Shown here: piece after piece, positions 12,625 through 24,049 of the stretch
How positions within the stretch are numbered: the stretch's first letter is position 1
How the letters are laid out: each line of letters starts with the position of its first letter
Assembly (NCBI GenBank): GCA_037976565.1
Contig: CP137686.1
Coordinates: 26,869,828-26,933,827, forward strand
Length of the DNA stretch: 64,000 nucleotides
Source of the DNA: Mesocentrotus franciscanus
Lineage: Eukaryota; Echinodermata; Echinoidea; Camarodonta; Strongylocentrotidae
Direction of reading: 5' to 3'
Position numbers and translations under genes: made by a program
The notes under the pieces: model-generated
Seen by the model: the letters and a program-made list of their open reading frames with translations, nothing else
The model's database searches: none
What the model was told of the DNA's origin: nothing

Positions 12625-13550
12625 AAAAAAAGGGGGGATAGATAACGTAGAAAGGTTCATAATATGGACCTACGTCTAAGATTTCGAGTCACGAGGGGTG
12701 GAAAAGGAACATCGCCCCCTGAAGAAGAAAAGAAGAGAAAAAATAGCAATTATCAATAAGTAAGATATTAATGAAGAAGGTAGAAAATGGAAAGTGTTCA
12801 TGAGAGTAGGAACTGTGGGTACCAATAAGATAGAATCAGGTTACCTGCTAGTCACCCCCCACCCCGTCATACTATAGAAAATATGTTTCAATTCATTATC
12901 GCAGGCAGACGTCCATTATAGTCAATGATGATTGACAGAGCATTAATTCGGTATAATGACGCAAGTCCTTATACTGTAACCTCATGTCTAGTGATAAATC
13001 TAATCAGATTAAATTTCCTCTTGATTAAAACGATGAGCCATTGATGAGTCGAAAACCATAGCTGGCAGAACTGATTAGAACCGCCATCAAACTTTTTTAC
13101 GAGGCCATTTCTCATGTGTGAATATCTGCGTTACATCTGTGCAGGAGAAGCCTCTGAAATAATGAGTAGCTCACAATGAATGAGTTGTGAAGTATCAAAT
13201 CTATAATTGCAATCATTTTGCAATATATGTCCCGACTAGAGCCAACAATGGAACATTTTCAATGGGAGAACGCATGTGTGTTTACGGAGTAGGGAGGGTT
13301 TACCAAATTTGTCCGCCGAGTTTGAGGTTCCAATTGTTGAGACTTTATCTGAACGGGTAAAAAGGAAAAATTGTCTAATAAAAATAGCAATCTTCTTTGT
13401 TCTATGAAATCGATTTTACTCTCTCTCTCTTCATTCAATAAGGGTTTATTCAAAATGACGTTCTTGCAGCCGAAGCTAAATTGCATGGTCATTTACAAGG
13501 TAAAATACATCATAATGGTTAAAATACAGGATTATACATGTAAACATCTA

Positions 13551-13701
13551 TCTCTCTCTCTCTCTCTCCCTCTCCCTCCCTCTCTCCTTCTCTCTCTATC
13601 TCTCCCTCCCTCTCTCTCTCTCTCTCTCTCTCCCTATCTCTCTCTCTCTCCCTCTCTCTCTCTCTCTCTTTACTCTCTCTCTCTCTCTCTCTCTCTCCCT
13701 C
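13551..13701. repeat. (CT)n-rich microsatellite (copy 2)
   Basis: Counterpart of 3748-3905, with different interruptions and overall length. Confidence 0.92.
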
Positions 13702-13866
13702 CCTCCCACCCTCTATAAATTCTTTCATCCCCATTCTTTATCATAGGGCATATTACAGACTCTTCGTATTCTTCTTTTTGATATTCTTCTTTTTCATCTT
13801 CTTCTCCTCTACCTCCTGTACTGTCTTGTCCCTACTTCTCTTCAAAACAGTGTGAGTGCCTTTTAT

Positions 13867-13892
13867 AGAGAAAGAGAGAGAGAGAGAGAGAG
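13867..13892. repeat. (GA)n microsatellite (copy 2)
   Basis: Counterpart of 4073-4107, shortened and interrupted by one AAA. Confidence 0.9.
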
Positions 13893-16221
13893 AAAAAAAA
13901 AACTATAGATAAGAAAATGCGAACATATTCTGTCTCCGATGAGCTGAAATTCCGCGAACAGCCCATATTTCATCGAGGCACTACTTGAAATTTTGCCAGT
14001 TATGTTATACTAGGAATTTATCACATATATCAGCGGCGTGTACGCCATTTGTCTTCTTAAATCCTACAAGAGTTTGTGGCTGTTTGGTTTATGAAACACA
14101 CTCCCCTCGTTTTTTCAGACTTTTCACCAATCATGCCAATCAGTGATGGTAGATACAAGTTTTTAAGCCGACACTTAAAAAAGAAACTAAACTAAATATT
14201 TAAGTCAAATATGGTTTCCTCAATTGATATCCACTGTCAATACTGAATAATGTAATTTATATATTGTCTAATAATTTCTGTTATTGGATTAAGATTAGAC
14301 CTATATATTCTATTAAAAGTTGCAGCGATATTTAATTTAAAAAATTAATCGTTTCTGTACCGATTGGTAACTGTTTGCCAGTGTTTGGTGATGGAAATAG
14401 AGAATTACTTAAACTGCTTCAAATTTCAAGACGACATGCATTTAGATATACCCTTTAAACCGTTTTTAGTAATGTTCAGGTGAGTTTTGCCCCAGATTAT
14501 TTTGGTTCGTATATGAGATTCTGAAGACAGCATAGGTCTACAGAATTTCCCTGAGAAAAGGAAAACAAAAGTACCAATTTGACCAATTTGAAGAGCCATA
14601 TGGTGATTGCAACTAAATTTATAACTTTCTCATGTTATGTCCGATTTCATTCCAACTTTCACGAGTAGGCCTATATGCTTCTCTGTTTTTGCTCTCTTCT
14701 AGAGTAATTTGCTACCAAGGTTGCATTTCCTTGTACATACGGATAACAACATTCGTGCTGATCAGGACGTTTCATTCCACTATAGTGGAAAATGAATAGA
14801 CAGATAAATAAATATAGGCCTATAAATAGAATGTATAATTGATTTGTTATTACTTGGATTGTCAATTTTAATATATATTAAAACTTCGTGATGACCAGTC
14901 TATTTTTCAAAGTATATTCATATATTTTGCAAAACGTTTATACTCCAGCTATGATATAACATCATGTTAATTGTTTATTTATATCAATTTCCCCTATTAG
15001 TTTCGTAAGTTTATAAGCCTCCACATTCTCCCTATTCCATTGTTAATTTCATAATAATAATAATAATAATATTCCGCTTTTATATAGCTTTTGAAAGCGG
15101 ATAACAGAGTTCAAGCTTAATGCAATTTCACTATCCGTTATCCAAACACAATCCAAACATGCAGATTTATTGTTTGTTTGTTTCTTCATAATGTACCTAT
15201 CATTGGAAAGTTGATAACCATCATGTTAAATCACACTGTGACCAAATGACTGAAGTCAACTTAAACTGTCTGTCAAGCAAGTGAAAGACGGGGCTGTGGG
15301 GGGCAGCATTAAGTTCTAATCCCCCGCCCCTCCCCATTCACGCCAAAAAGTAAGGAAAGGGGGAGAAGGGAGGAAGAAAGAAAGGGGAACGGGAACTCGT
15401 TATTTTCTATTAACTTTTGAGTGAAGCTGATTAATTTTCAACGCAACTGAAACGAGCGAAAACAAGACTTTGCTATAAGTTAAAGAATAGCAATAAAATA
15501 CATGAAAACGGGAGTGTCTTTATTCTACTCCCTCTCCACCTATCCGACTTTACCACTGATCTGCATTTCTTACCCAACTGCTGGACTTACCAATTGTCCA
15601 AATACAATATCCGGAGGGAGGTCGCAAATGTGTTGTATTTGCTTATCGGATTAAAGATTTTGTCCGCCTAACATAAAAGGACCCAATAATCTCCCCATCT
15701 CTGAAGATGTCATTCGCTTTCAGTTATGCACTGAGGAATTGGGTAATTAACTGAACTTCGTTCCTTGATTGATTTTCTATTGATGCAGAAAAGAAGACGA
15801 AATGATCCAAAGGAATCTATGTAGTCTAGCGAATCCATTGCAAAAGACGATATATGCCCAGTGCCCCAGTCAATACTCTACATGGATCGCAGAACTATAT
15901 TTCCTCCTACTTATATCCTATACCAGATGTATCTCTTGTATCAATTGAAAAGAAAAGCGCGCTTTTTCCCTATAGATATATATCAGTATTCCATCTTTCG
16001 ATGCATTATTAAAGGATCTAAGCAAGGAGCTTTGGCTTTGCATTGCGAAATAAAAGGAACACAAAGCTCGATGGAATTCTTTGTGGATTTACAGTTTATA
16101 CTCTGGTTAACATATGAATGGATGTGCTTCGGACTGCGGCTGTGAAAGAACTTTTCTGCGGTAGAAAAAGAAAAGAGGATTAAAGACAGCTCTATTCACC
16201 TGTCTTCATACTTGAGGAATC

Positions 16222-16915
16222 TATGGTGGCCCTGAAGGGACATCGCAAATAGAAGAAATCGCCAATTATTCGCGACGAAATTGGCGACGAAATTCACGAT
16301 ATCCTAAATTTCGTCGTGAATAATTGGCGACGAAATTTACGATATTGTCAATTTCAACGAAATCGCGTATTATTCGCGACGAAATTGACGATGTCGCGTA
16401 TTTCGTCGTCAATTTCGTCGCGAAAAATACGCGACGAAATTGACGATAAAGTTCACGCCTGAGTTGATTTCGTCGTCAATTAAGTCGTGAATATTTTTCG
16501 CTATTATTTTCCTTCCTTGGGCGGTACTACCAAACGTCAAACAAACAAGCGCCTGAGCTGAAGACGATTACGAGGAGACGTTTTCACCATGATTTCTGTG
16601 AAAATGGTAGGTTTTAACTTCACATTATGCTCTATTTGTATTTTATCTTTGACAAGATAGTGATAAAGACAATTTTACAGCGGAATAAGTACCCTGTAGA
16701 TCTATGCATGCATGCAATTGATAGTTGATCTAGATCTATTTAACATTAAATTGTCCAGTTGCAAGTTAATGCATTGTCCCATACGTTTACTTACATGTTG
16801 TAATATCCATAGCCATTGCAAATGCAATACTGCCAATAGCAATTTAAGCAAAAGTCGATGTAAAACTAAAAAACTAGTAATACTTAAGCTAGCAGCAGCT
16901 AGCAGAAGTAGCATC
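16222..16915 (+). repeat. Left terminal inverted repeat of the giant element
   Basis: The outer 20 bases, a block of GACGAAATT repeats (about 16260-16495) and an inner unique block (TTGACGTTTGG complement, ACGATTA..GGAGACG, AACTTCACATTATGC) all recur inverted at 43500-44096. Similarity fades near 16915. Confidence 0.85.
16255..16495. repeat. Subterminal GACGAAATT / AATTTCGTC array
   Basis: About 240 bp made of alternating GACGAAATT and its complement AATTTCGTC, with ATATCGTGAAT spacers. Units occur in both orientations, so the array is itself internally palindromic. Arrays of short motifs just inside transposon ends commonly serve as transposase-binding or hairpin-forming sites; that role here is inferred. 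The right TIR has a shorter version at about 43890-44065. Confidence 0.85.
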
Positions 16916-17019
16916 TACGAATCAGGGGTGACTTGTTTACTAAATAAGCTTAGATCTACAAATACAATTCACAGGGTAATTTACGATCTGGCTTAGACCT
17001 TAGACGGCTTAGTTAGAGC

Positions 17020-17581
17020 TAGACCAAAGATTTCTGTCTCTTTCGTTCGTTAGCCTCTGATTTGGGTAGGGTCGGCTCCTCTCTTTAGAGACAGAAGCCG
17101 ACCATAGGCTCCTGTGAAAACATTTTGGCCATTTATGGCCAAAACTCTTTGCCCAAAATACTACATTTTAGTACCGATGCATTTATTATTGTTAATTAGG
17201 CCTAGGCTAAACTACATCGGTTCCACTTACCAGATTGACTGTATGATGCATTTAAGGGTCTTTTTCTGGATTTTCATCGCCGAAAATGAGCTCCGTGTTG
17301 AAATTTTTGCAGCCGTATTTTAAACTGTTACTGTCAATGGATGACGTCATCTTCCTTCATGCGCAGTAACAGTTTAAAATACGGCTGCAAGCAAAATTTC
17401 AACACGGAGCTCATTTATCGGCGATGAATCGAAAAACCCTTAAATGCATCATGTCAATCTGGTAAGTGAACCGATGTAGTTTAGCCTAGGCCTAATTAAC
17501 AATAATAAATGCATCGGATATGCATCGGGTAAAATGTAGTATTTTGGGCAATGAACGAAAGAGACAGAAATCTTCGGTCTA
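17020..17581. mobile_element. 562-bp foldback element with 9-bp target duplication
   Basis: The termini are TAGACCAAAGATTTCTGTCTC and its near-complement ending GGTCTA. The arms mirror each other around about 17334-17362, for example CGGCTGCAA, GTTAAACTGTTACTG complements and CCTAGGC. The 9-bp sequence AGTTAGAGC flanks it at 17011-17019 and 17582-17590. The left arm has about 85 bp (around 17045-17130) that the right arm lacks. A 9-bp duplication is typical of Mutator-like elements, so a MULE-derived foldback is the best guess. Confidence 0.8.
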
Positions 17582-18052
17582 AGTTAGAGCTAGATCTAGA
17601 TCTATAATTAATAGTATTAATAATACTAGATGTAGAGTCTAGATCGACATCATGATCATGTAGCTGTAGATCTAGTCTATAATAAATTATAGGTCTATTC
17701 TTATAGAAGAGTCAACATCAGCCAAGTCTTCAACACCAAAGTTTGGAGCTACATGCAGAATGACCACTCAGCGCAGCTGTACACAGGCGGGCTAGAGCGT
17801 CGATGTAGCTCAACTTCATCTAAAATTAGATGTCTGCAACCCCTGTATTTTTATGCGCACCTTTTATTTTAATTTTGAATCTGCACCCTCAGTTGTGATG
17901 TTTTATGACAGTTTGCGATGCCACGGAAGTCTGGACGTCTATACCAATTGGTCCTGTCCAGTACCACCTTAGATGTAGATGTAAGTCTAGATCTATAATA
18001 TCTATAGGTCTATAGAGTCTAGTCTAGAATCTACCTAGAATCTACCTAGATA

Positions 18053-18100
18053 TAGACCAAAAATTTCTGTCTCTTCCGTTCGTTAGCCTCTGATTTGGGT
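18053..18100 (+). mobile_element. Left fragment of a second copy of the 17020 foldback family
   Basis: It starts TAGACCAAAAATTTCTGTCTC and runs to GATTTGGGT, matching 17020-17070. It is then interrupted by the element 18101-21437. The family sequence resumes at 21438 (GATTTGGGTAGGG), is interrupted again by a LINE fragment, and resumes at 21864 (GGGTCGGCTCCTC) through about 22170. No matching right arm follows. Confidence 0.8.
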
Positions 18101-18659
18101 GGCTTATTCCGAATGGTCGGGTGGGGTCGTGCGTCACGTTAACTTGAACGCGACCATTCGTCCAAAGCCCCGGTTTTGCCAAAAGGGTGCGTTAATTTTT
18201 TTAAAGATGGAGAAGCAGAACTATCCGTTTATCGTACTTTTAGGTTGCTTGAACTATTTTTATTATTGAAACTGTTTCACACAAAATAACTACGTGAAGT
18301 CAAACTCAGAAAGACACGAACGTGGACACACACGAATGCACACGCACATAAGCCCATGCATACAATCATACAGGTGTCAAGTAAAAATACCAGAGGAAAT
18401 AATGCCAGAGGTAAAAATGCCAGTGGAAAAATGCCAGAGGAAAAAGCTAGATCCGCCCCTGGGACGATGTAAGCTAGTGTATTTCAGGTGTGTGTGTGTG
18501 TAAGTTTGATTGTGTTTGTAGACTATACTATATAGCGGCCGGTCTTATCATGAGGGGAGATGGGAATGATTTCTTTAATTAAGTATTATCAAATTTCCTT
18601 CCAAGGTATGCATCAGATTGCATTATTTCGAGTCAGGCGCGGATCCAGGGGCCAGGGGC

Positions 18660-18990
18660 CTTGCCCCAGCAAAAAAGAGAGAAAGAGAGAAAGAAGGGAA
18701 AGGGAAAGAGGAGAGAAAGGGAAAGAAAGAAGAGGAAGAAGAAAAGAAAAGGGGATAAAAGAAGGAGATCGGGGCCGAAAGGGCCTTGCCTCCCAGGCTG
18801 TTGCCGCAACCCCCAATAAAAGAGAGCTAAAGGGAACAAACAAGAGGAAGAAGAAAAGAAAGGAAGGTCAGTTGCGATTAATCCCGCCAACAACGTGTGG
18901 ATTGGCCGAAAGGCCTTGCCTCCTTCCCCCAGCAAACCTAAAAGAGAGAAAGAAGGGAAGGAAAAGAAGAAAAAAAGAAAGAAGAAAGGT
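18660..18990. repeat. Purine-rich low-complexity tract
   Basis: Three blocks of AAAGAGAGAAAGAAGG-like sequence are separated by GGCCTTGCCTCC..CCCC words, each about 110-130 bp. This looks like a degenerate tandem repeat. It yields a spurious Lys/Arg/Glu reading frame. Confidence 0.75.
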
Positions 18991-18999
18991 AGGGGTGAT

Positions 19000-19763
19000 C
19001 AGTGGCGTACTGACAGGGGCTTGGGGGGCTGCCCCCAAATAAAATTCAAAGGTGGTTTATTTCTAATTCGATACCGGTGATTTACAAATGTTGCTGAAAT
19101 GACGATATTTTCGAGATTTGTCCTCACTTTTTAGTAAATTATACTTTTTTATGCGTTTGTTGGAAATGACAAATTCCTAAATTTACAGTCAGGCAAGAAA
19201 TATGCTTATTTAGATGCCTACATGTCAGGGCCCGGAACAGCGGGGCTCGAGGGCCTCGAGCCCCCTACACTTTTTGTGAAAAAGTATATTAGAGAGAAAT
19301 AGAAAGAGAGAATAGTGACCTGCCAGTGTCACAAAATAATGAGGTATCAAAATATGCTCATCTGACTGTGAATAAATGCCTAAAACCCCTGAGCTTCCGG
19401 CTCCGCCCTGGACCCACTCAATGGCCCTAAAGTCCCCTGGATGCTCATCTGACCGTAATTTATTGCCTAAAACCCCTGATTTCAGGGCTCTGCCTGGACC
19501 CACGCCAATTAGTGACCTGCCAGTGCACAAATAAGGTATCAAAATATGCTCTTCTGACCGTAATAAATGCCCATACCCTGGGCCCGAGGCTCCGCCTGAC
19601 CACCATCGGGCTTTGCCCCAGACCCCACGCCACGCTACGCTCTACCTGATCAAATACTGCCCCCCACCTACCTTGAAAACGCTCAGCGGGGCCTGCATGT
19701 AAGAGTGGGTGATGCAGATTTTTTTGTCTGTCCCCCCAAACGTTTTTGCTCATTACGCCACTG
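19000..19763. mobile_element. Nested element with CAGTGGCGTA inverted ends
   Basis: CAGTGGCGTA at 19000-19009 is mirrored by TACGCCACTG at 19754-19763. The interior after the left end is a G/C-rich GGGGCTTGGGGGGCTGCCCCC stretch, then a tandem repeat. A similar end pair occurs at 27224-27762. No clear target duplication was found, so the boundaries are tentative. Confidence 0.5.
19310..19640. repeat. Tandem repeat, irregular unit of about 60-170 bp
   Basis: The words GGTATCAAAATATGCTC, TCTGACCGTAAT, AAATGCC..ACCC and GGCTCCGCC..GACC recur three times with variable spacing. This is a degenerate minisatellite and explains several overlapping short reading frames here. Confidence 0.7.
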
Positions 19764-20079
19764 CTGGTCACCGTTACGTACCAATATTTGCTCGCATAAT
19801 TTCAAATTTGGGCCCCAAGAAATCCTGATCCGCGCCTGCCCCTGCGGTGCTCCGCTCCTCGCAGTTGTGCCACGCCCCAATCCGTTGACCATATACGTAC
19901 CACTTTAAAATTCCTTTCGACGCACCTGTTTACACCATGATATTTATTTAGATTTTTTAAATTGTATTATTGGTAAGTTTAATGGAGTTCCTTATGTGAA
20001 TGCCCGACCATCACTAAAATTTGACCTAACCGGGCATCATCTTGTAAGTCCGGCACAGTACATAACAATAATATATTTC

Positions 20080-20360
20080 ATTCATGCTTAGAGGGGGATC
20101 GATCTCAAAAGAAGGACGGAGCCCCCAGGCTTCTGAGGGGGTCACCAGAGTTGAACGGCCGTGCCATTAGACTTCATTCATGCTGGAAGGGGTCCCAATT
20201 AATGGTGAGACATGCAGAGCCTCCGGGCTTCAGAGATACATGGAGGGAACTTTAAATAGATGGGCAGTACCCGGTCTTATGATATGCTGAGAGGGGGTTC
20301 TCTAAAAGGGCGGTGCCCCTAGACTTCATTCATGCTCGGAAGAGGCTCCCAAAGAGATGG
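20080..20360. repeat. Degenerate tandem repeat (TTCATTCATGCT / AGAGGGG units)
   Basis: Units containing ACTTCATTCATGCT, GGAAGGGGTCCC/AGAGGCTCCC and GGCTTC words recur about every 90-120 bp. No coding sequence was seen. Confidence 0.6.
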
Positions 20361-20429
20361 ACAAATGGGCAGAAAGTGCAAGATTGCCCCTGAATTAATC
20401 AAGCCCCCCCCCATTCCATCCCATTTATA

Positions 20430-20690
20430 TAGAACCTGTCTTAAGCAAGCCCCCTCCCCTGGCTACGCCAATCATAAAATAATTATAGTTCGCTTTCATT
20501 TAATAATATAGAACCGGTATTAAGCAAGCAAGCACCCCATCTCCCCCCATTCTCTTCCCCATTGGCTACGCCATTCACAAACGAGAGTTTGTTTTTCTTT
20601 TCACGTTATTAAGCAAGCACCTCGACCCCCTTCCCTCCCTTGGCTACGCCAATCAGATAGTGTAGTTTGTTTTATTTTATTTTATTAAGC
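20430..20690. repeat. Three-unit tandem repeat, about 90-100 bp per unit
   Basis: The phrase TTAAGCAAGC followed by CCCC-rich sequence and TTGGCTACGCCAATCA, then TAGTTTG/TTCGC and AT-rich DNA, occurs three times in succession. Confidence 0.8.
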
Positions 20691-21451
20691 ACATCGGACT
20701 GAGCCTGCGATCCGATCAACTGATCCGATCATCAAGGTCAGTTTAATACAGCATTACGGTTTACCACTTGGCAAAAAAAAGCTTAAAAACTTCTTTATTC
20801 TGACCTCAAGTCTAAAAATGTTTATGATTGCAGCTAGAGCTTGACCTGCTTGACACATGACCATGTGCCAAATTTGAAAGTGGTTGATTGAATAATAAAG
20901 AAATTAGAGCCTAGTCTATGGCTATATGGGCTTCCTAGCTTGGGCCTGGCTAAGGCCTTAGGGTTAGGCTAAGCCTGGCTTAGCCTTTATGCTTAAGTTT
21001 AACTTTTTGTTAATGCCAAAAAGAGTCGAAATACGCTTTGGGGCCAAAAATTCTGGACGCGAGCACAAATAAGTTCTGTCCACTACAATTAGTTGTAGTT
21101 CCTTATTGATTTTCAGCTAAAACCTCTTTGACGAAATAATCGACGAAAGAAATTTAACTGAATCTCTCCATCTCTCTCAGCTTGCGATCGATATCGATAT
21201 CCACCATACTAGTACCACGTATACGTACGCGACGTACGTACATAACAGGCTGCTGTTGGCATGGGACTCTGAATGCGTACATTTGGAATAAGCCCCCTTA
21301 TGTGCCATTTGGTCGCTTATCTGACCTGACGCGTCTAACAATCCAACGCACCCTTCGGCAAAACCAGGGGGCTTGGACGAATGGCGCGTTCAGTTAACGC
21401 GATGCACCGCAACGCTACCCGACCATTCGAATAAGCCGATTTGGGTAGGGT

Positions 21452-21867
21452 CTGCAATGACTATATCGTCGTACTACAAGTGTCTCTGTTGCTCAAACCT
21501 GGAAATGTCTCCCTCCAACAACGAAGGAGACAGCAGATTAACGCTATTCTATAAGACACTCCATCAGGAAGCCGCTGTAGATATCCCTGATTATGATCAT
21601 GAAGCACCAAGATCTGTGAGAGAGAACCAATCGTCTAGTCCCACTACAATGCCGAACAAACGCATACCTGAACAGCTTATACAAATACAATAAGAGACTG
21701 GAACAGTCTCCGCCAGGCGTCAAAAACCTGAACTCTACACAAACCTTTAAACTATACCTCCAAAAGAACCATGCCCAAAATTAAATTGCATTGCACGGAA
21801 GCGACACCATCTCTAGACGTTAGTGCTTCTAAGCGATGTCTGGACACCATTCTGAGATTCTGAGATT
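21452..21867 (+). pseudogene. 3' end of a CR1/L2-type LINE (reverse transcriptase C-terminus)
   Basis: A broken frame encodes a typical LINE C-terminal region: DSRLTLFYKTLHQEA, then PRSVRENQSSS and, after a frameshift, a segment equivalent to RDWNSLPPGVKNLNSTQTF. 'DWN.LP..V' with a following 'F' helix is characteristic of the end of CR1/L2/Jockey-like polymerases. The fragment ends in TTCTGAGATTCTGAGAT, a short tandem 3' tail. GGGTC occurs on both sides (about 21448-21452 and 21868-21872), consistent with a target duplication inside the foldback element. It is 5'-truncated and frameshifted, so inactive. Confidence 0.75.
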
Positions 21868-22377
21868 TTGAGGGTCGGCTCCTCTTTAGAGACAGAAGCC
21901 GACCATAGGGACTGCATTGCAAACTGGTGTTGGGATATATATATATATTCCGCCAAACTTTTGACTAAAATGTCACTTTTATGATTCATATCCGATGCAC
22001 CGATGCATTTATTTTTGAAAATTAGGTCTAGGACTCTAGGCTAATATACATCGGTTCCACTAACCAGATTGACTGTATGATGCGTTTAAGGGTCTTTTTC
22101 CTGTTTTCTTTGTCGAAATTAAACTCCGCCCGTGTTGAGATTTTTGCAGCCCATATGCACAGTAACATCAGGGGGAACCCCCAGAACCTCGCCCCCTGTC
22201 GCAATTTCTAGCCCTATGTGCATCTGTGAATTTGTGATTATATGAAATTCATTCAGTGTGTGTTTTTTTCGGGGCTTAAATGAGTAATATTTTGTTGAAT
22301 AAGCAAATAAAAAGATGACCTTTTATTTTTTAGGCAATTACACTACAAATAGAAATAGATCTAGATTTATCGCTTAA

Positions 22378-22926
22378 TAAAGGTACTACCGGTAGATCTA
22401 TGCCCCATTTGCAGCCAACATCAAATTCTGTAGAAATTTGCAGGAATTATGAATATGTCACGTTTGTCCTATCTATGAAATTTAAACGTTAGCAGTGTCC
22501 TATTATTTAAATTATGCAAGGAAACGTGTTTACTTTCTAGATTTCATTGTCACACACTATTGATTGACTGACTGACTTTTTTTTTTTTCTTTGGTAATAA
22601 CATACATTAACGTAAATGAGCTGTTAAGGTACATGAGCATGTGTCTACATCAATCACCCAGTTCTTGTAATGGCCAAAATTAAACAGATTGAATCATTGC
22701 GAGCACAAAACGTACGACCATTCGGTACAAGGGTCTGAAAATCAGACTATTACTAAAATGATTGCAATCATTTAAGTCGATTCGACAACTAATGCTCATT
22801 ATTTTCCCACTAAAAGACTTTTCAAGCCCTTTCGTTTTGAGGGAACTTTGAAATTAGTATTATCTTTCAATGCCGTTGGAATTTAACCTTTCATGTTTTT
22901 TGGCCTGCAGATGGGACATAGTATGT
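22378..22926. mobile_element. MITE flanked by TTAA (family member 1)
   Basis: It is flanked by TTAA at 22374-22377 and 22927-22930. The left end (AAAGGTACTA..ATGCCCCATTTGCAG) is inverse to the right end (CTGCAGATGGGACATAGTA), with a small insertion in the left end. The interior shares TTGTAATGGCCAAAATTAAAC and GTACAAGGGTCTGAAAATCAGA with 40171-40544. A TTAA target is used by piggyBac and Kolobok elements. Confidence 0.7.
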
Positions 22927-23483
22927 TTAAGTAAAAGAAAAATTAGGATTTCAAACTTTTAATTTTTTAATTTTTTTCCTTGAAATCTACCAAACTATTT
23001 TTTCTTGGTGCATCAACATTGAAATTTGCAACAAATTTTATTGGAAATCTAGTGGTTGCACATGCATACAAAGGAATACAAATTGTCACCCGAATTGATT
23101 GATTTGTGCAACTCTCAATTATGACTGGATAACATTGTGGTTAGATATTATGATTTAACTTTTCTTGTATCAAAGCTTTTTTCTGTTCTCTTATTGGCCG
23201 TTGCTATAATGATCCTCCAAAAATAAGGCAAGTCGCTAAAGCGTAAATTACCCTGCTTACATAGTTGGATCTAGACTAGACCTATAGCTAGGGTCTAGAT
23301 CTACATATTTGTTTAGCCATTTTCCTATATTGTCCACAAAGCTTATGAATTTTGCATGTTTTATGGCAATTTTGCTCAGTAAAAATATTTGTCAGTGTAA
23401 AATGTAAATATGTATCTCTTGGCGCATGTCATCATAGTGTTCAGGTTGTCGACAAAGGAGGGGTGAACTTGACTATGAAACCT

Positions 23484-23560
23484 GTGGGCCAGTTTCTCGA
23501 AACAGTCATAAGTCTAAGTTTGTTGACATATCCCATAGAAACGTGTGTTAATTCTATAAC
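23484..23560 (+). mobile_element. Half of a palindromic MITE (GCCAGTTTCTCGAAACAGTC family)
   Basis: It matches the left arm and centre of the complete hairpin at 63338-63473 (CATAAGTCTAAGTT, CATCCC/CATATCCCAT, AACGTGTGTTAATTCTATAA) but lacks the right arm. The allelic copy is at about 31350-31430. Confidence 0.7.
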
Positions 23561-24049
23561 ACACAGATGGATGAGGGGGGCTGGGGCTGCTCCCAGATTT
23601 TCAAGAATATAATGATATGATATGTTTAACTTTAACATGAAAATGTAAAAGGATAATTCTAGTTTCTAGACTTTGAACAGGTAGGTTGAATGGATGTGCG
23701 AAGCAAGCCCTACATGTATGAGACAGTTCAATGTATTGCTAAATTACTCGGGATAAATCAATTAAATTTTCAGATTGGTATGAACAGATACAAATGTAGA
23801 GCAATGTCAAATAGGCCTAATAAAATATTAAATGTGAAAAGGTAACCCACAGTGTGAGTAACTTTAAAACCTTATATCTTGCCATGGTATTTAAACAAGT
23901 CAACGCAAAGCGTAGCATCCTCGCAGGGTACAAATTATGGCTATATATGTCAGAACAAGTTACTTTCATTAGACTATACTATCATATTACCAGGCAGGGA
24001 AGTTAACCACATTTTCACATATATAATTAGGTGTTTTTGCATATTTGAT

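Larger units (their letters stand above)
9814..16173. repeat. Second copy of segment 1-6377 (copy 2)
   Basis: This is a direct, near-identical copy of 1-6377 with the same order of GA/CT microsatellites and unique sequence. It carries small allelic-type differences, for example an extra short insertion near 10686-10705 and a much shorter GA tract near 12600. Upstream of it, 6878-9813 has no partner in the window, and it would align to sequence left of base 1. It ends 42 bp before the target-site repeat of the giant element at 16222. Confidence 0.93.
18101..21437. mobile_element. 3.3-kb TIR element with 9-bp target duplication, probably Mutator-like
   Basis: The left end GGCTTATTCCGAATGGTCGG is mirrored by CCGACCATTCGAATAAGCC at the right. 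Similarity extends about 90 bp (GGTTTTGCC, GGGTGCGTTAA, ACGTTAACT). The 9-bp GATTTGGGT flanks both sides (18092-18100, 21438-21446), and the two flanks join into continuous foldback-family sequence. No transposase reading frame is present, so it is non-autonomous. The interior contains purine-rich and C-rich tandem repeats plus further nested inverted-repeat elements. Confidence 0.85.

Noticed and set aside
18560..19042. 160-codon Lys/Arg/Glu-rich reading frame
   Set aside because: It is a translated purine-rich tandem repeat inside a transposon.
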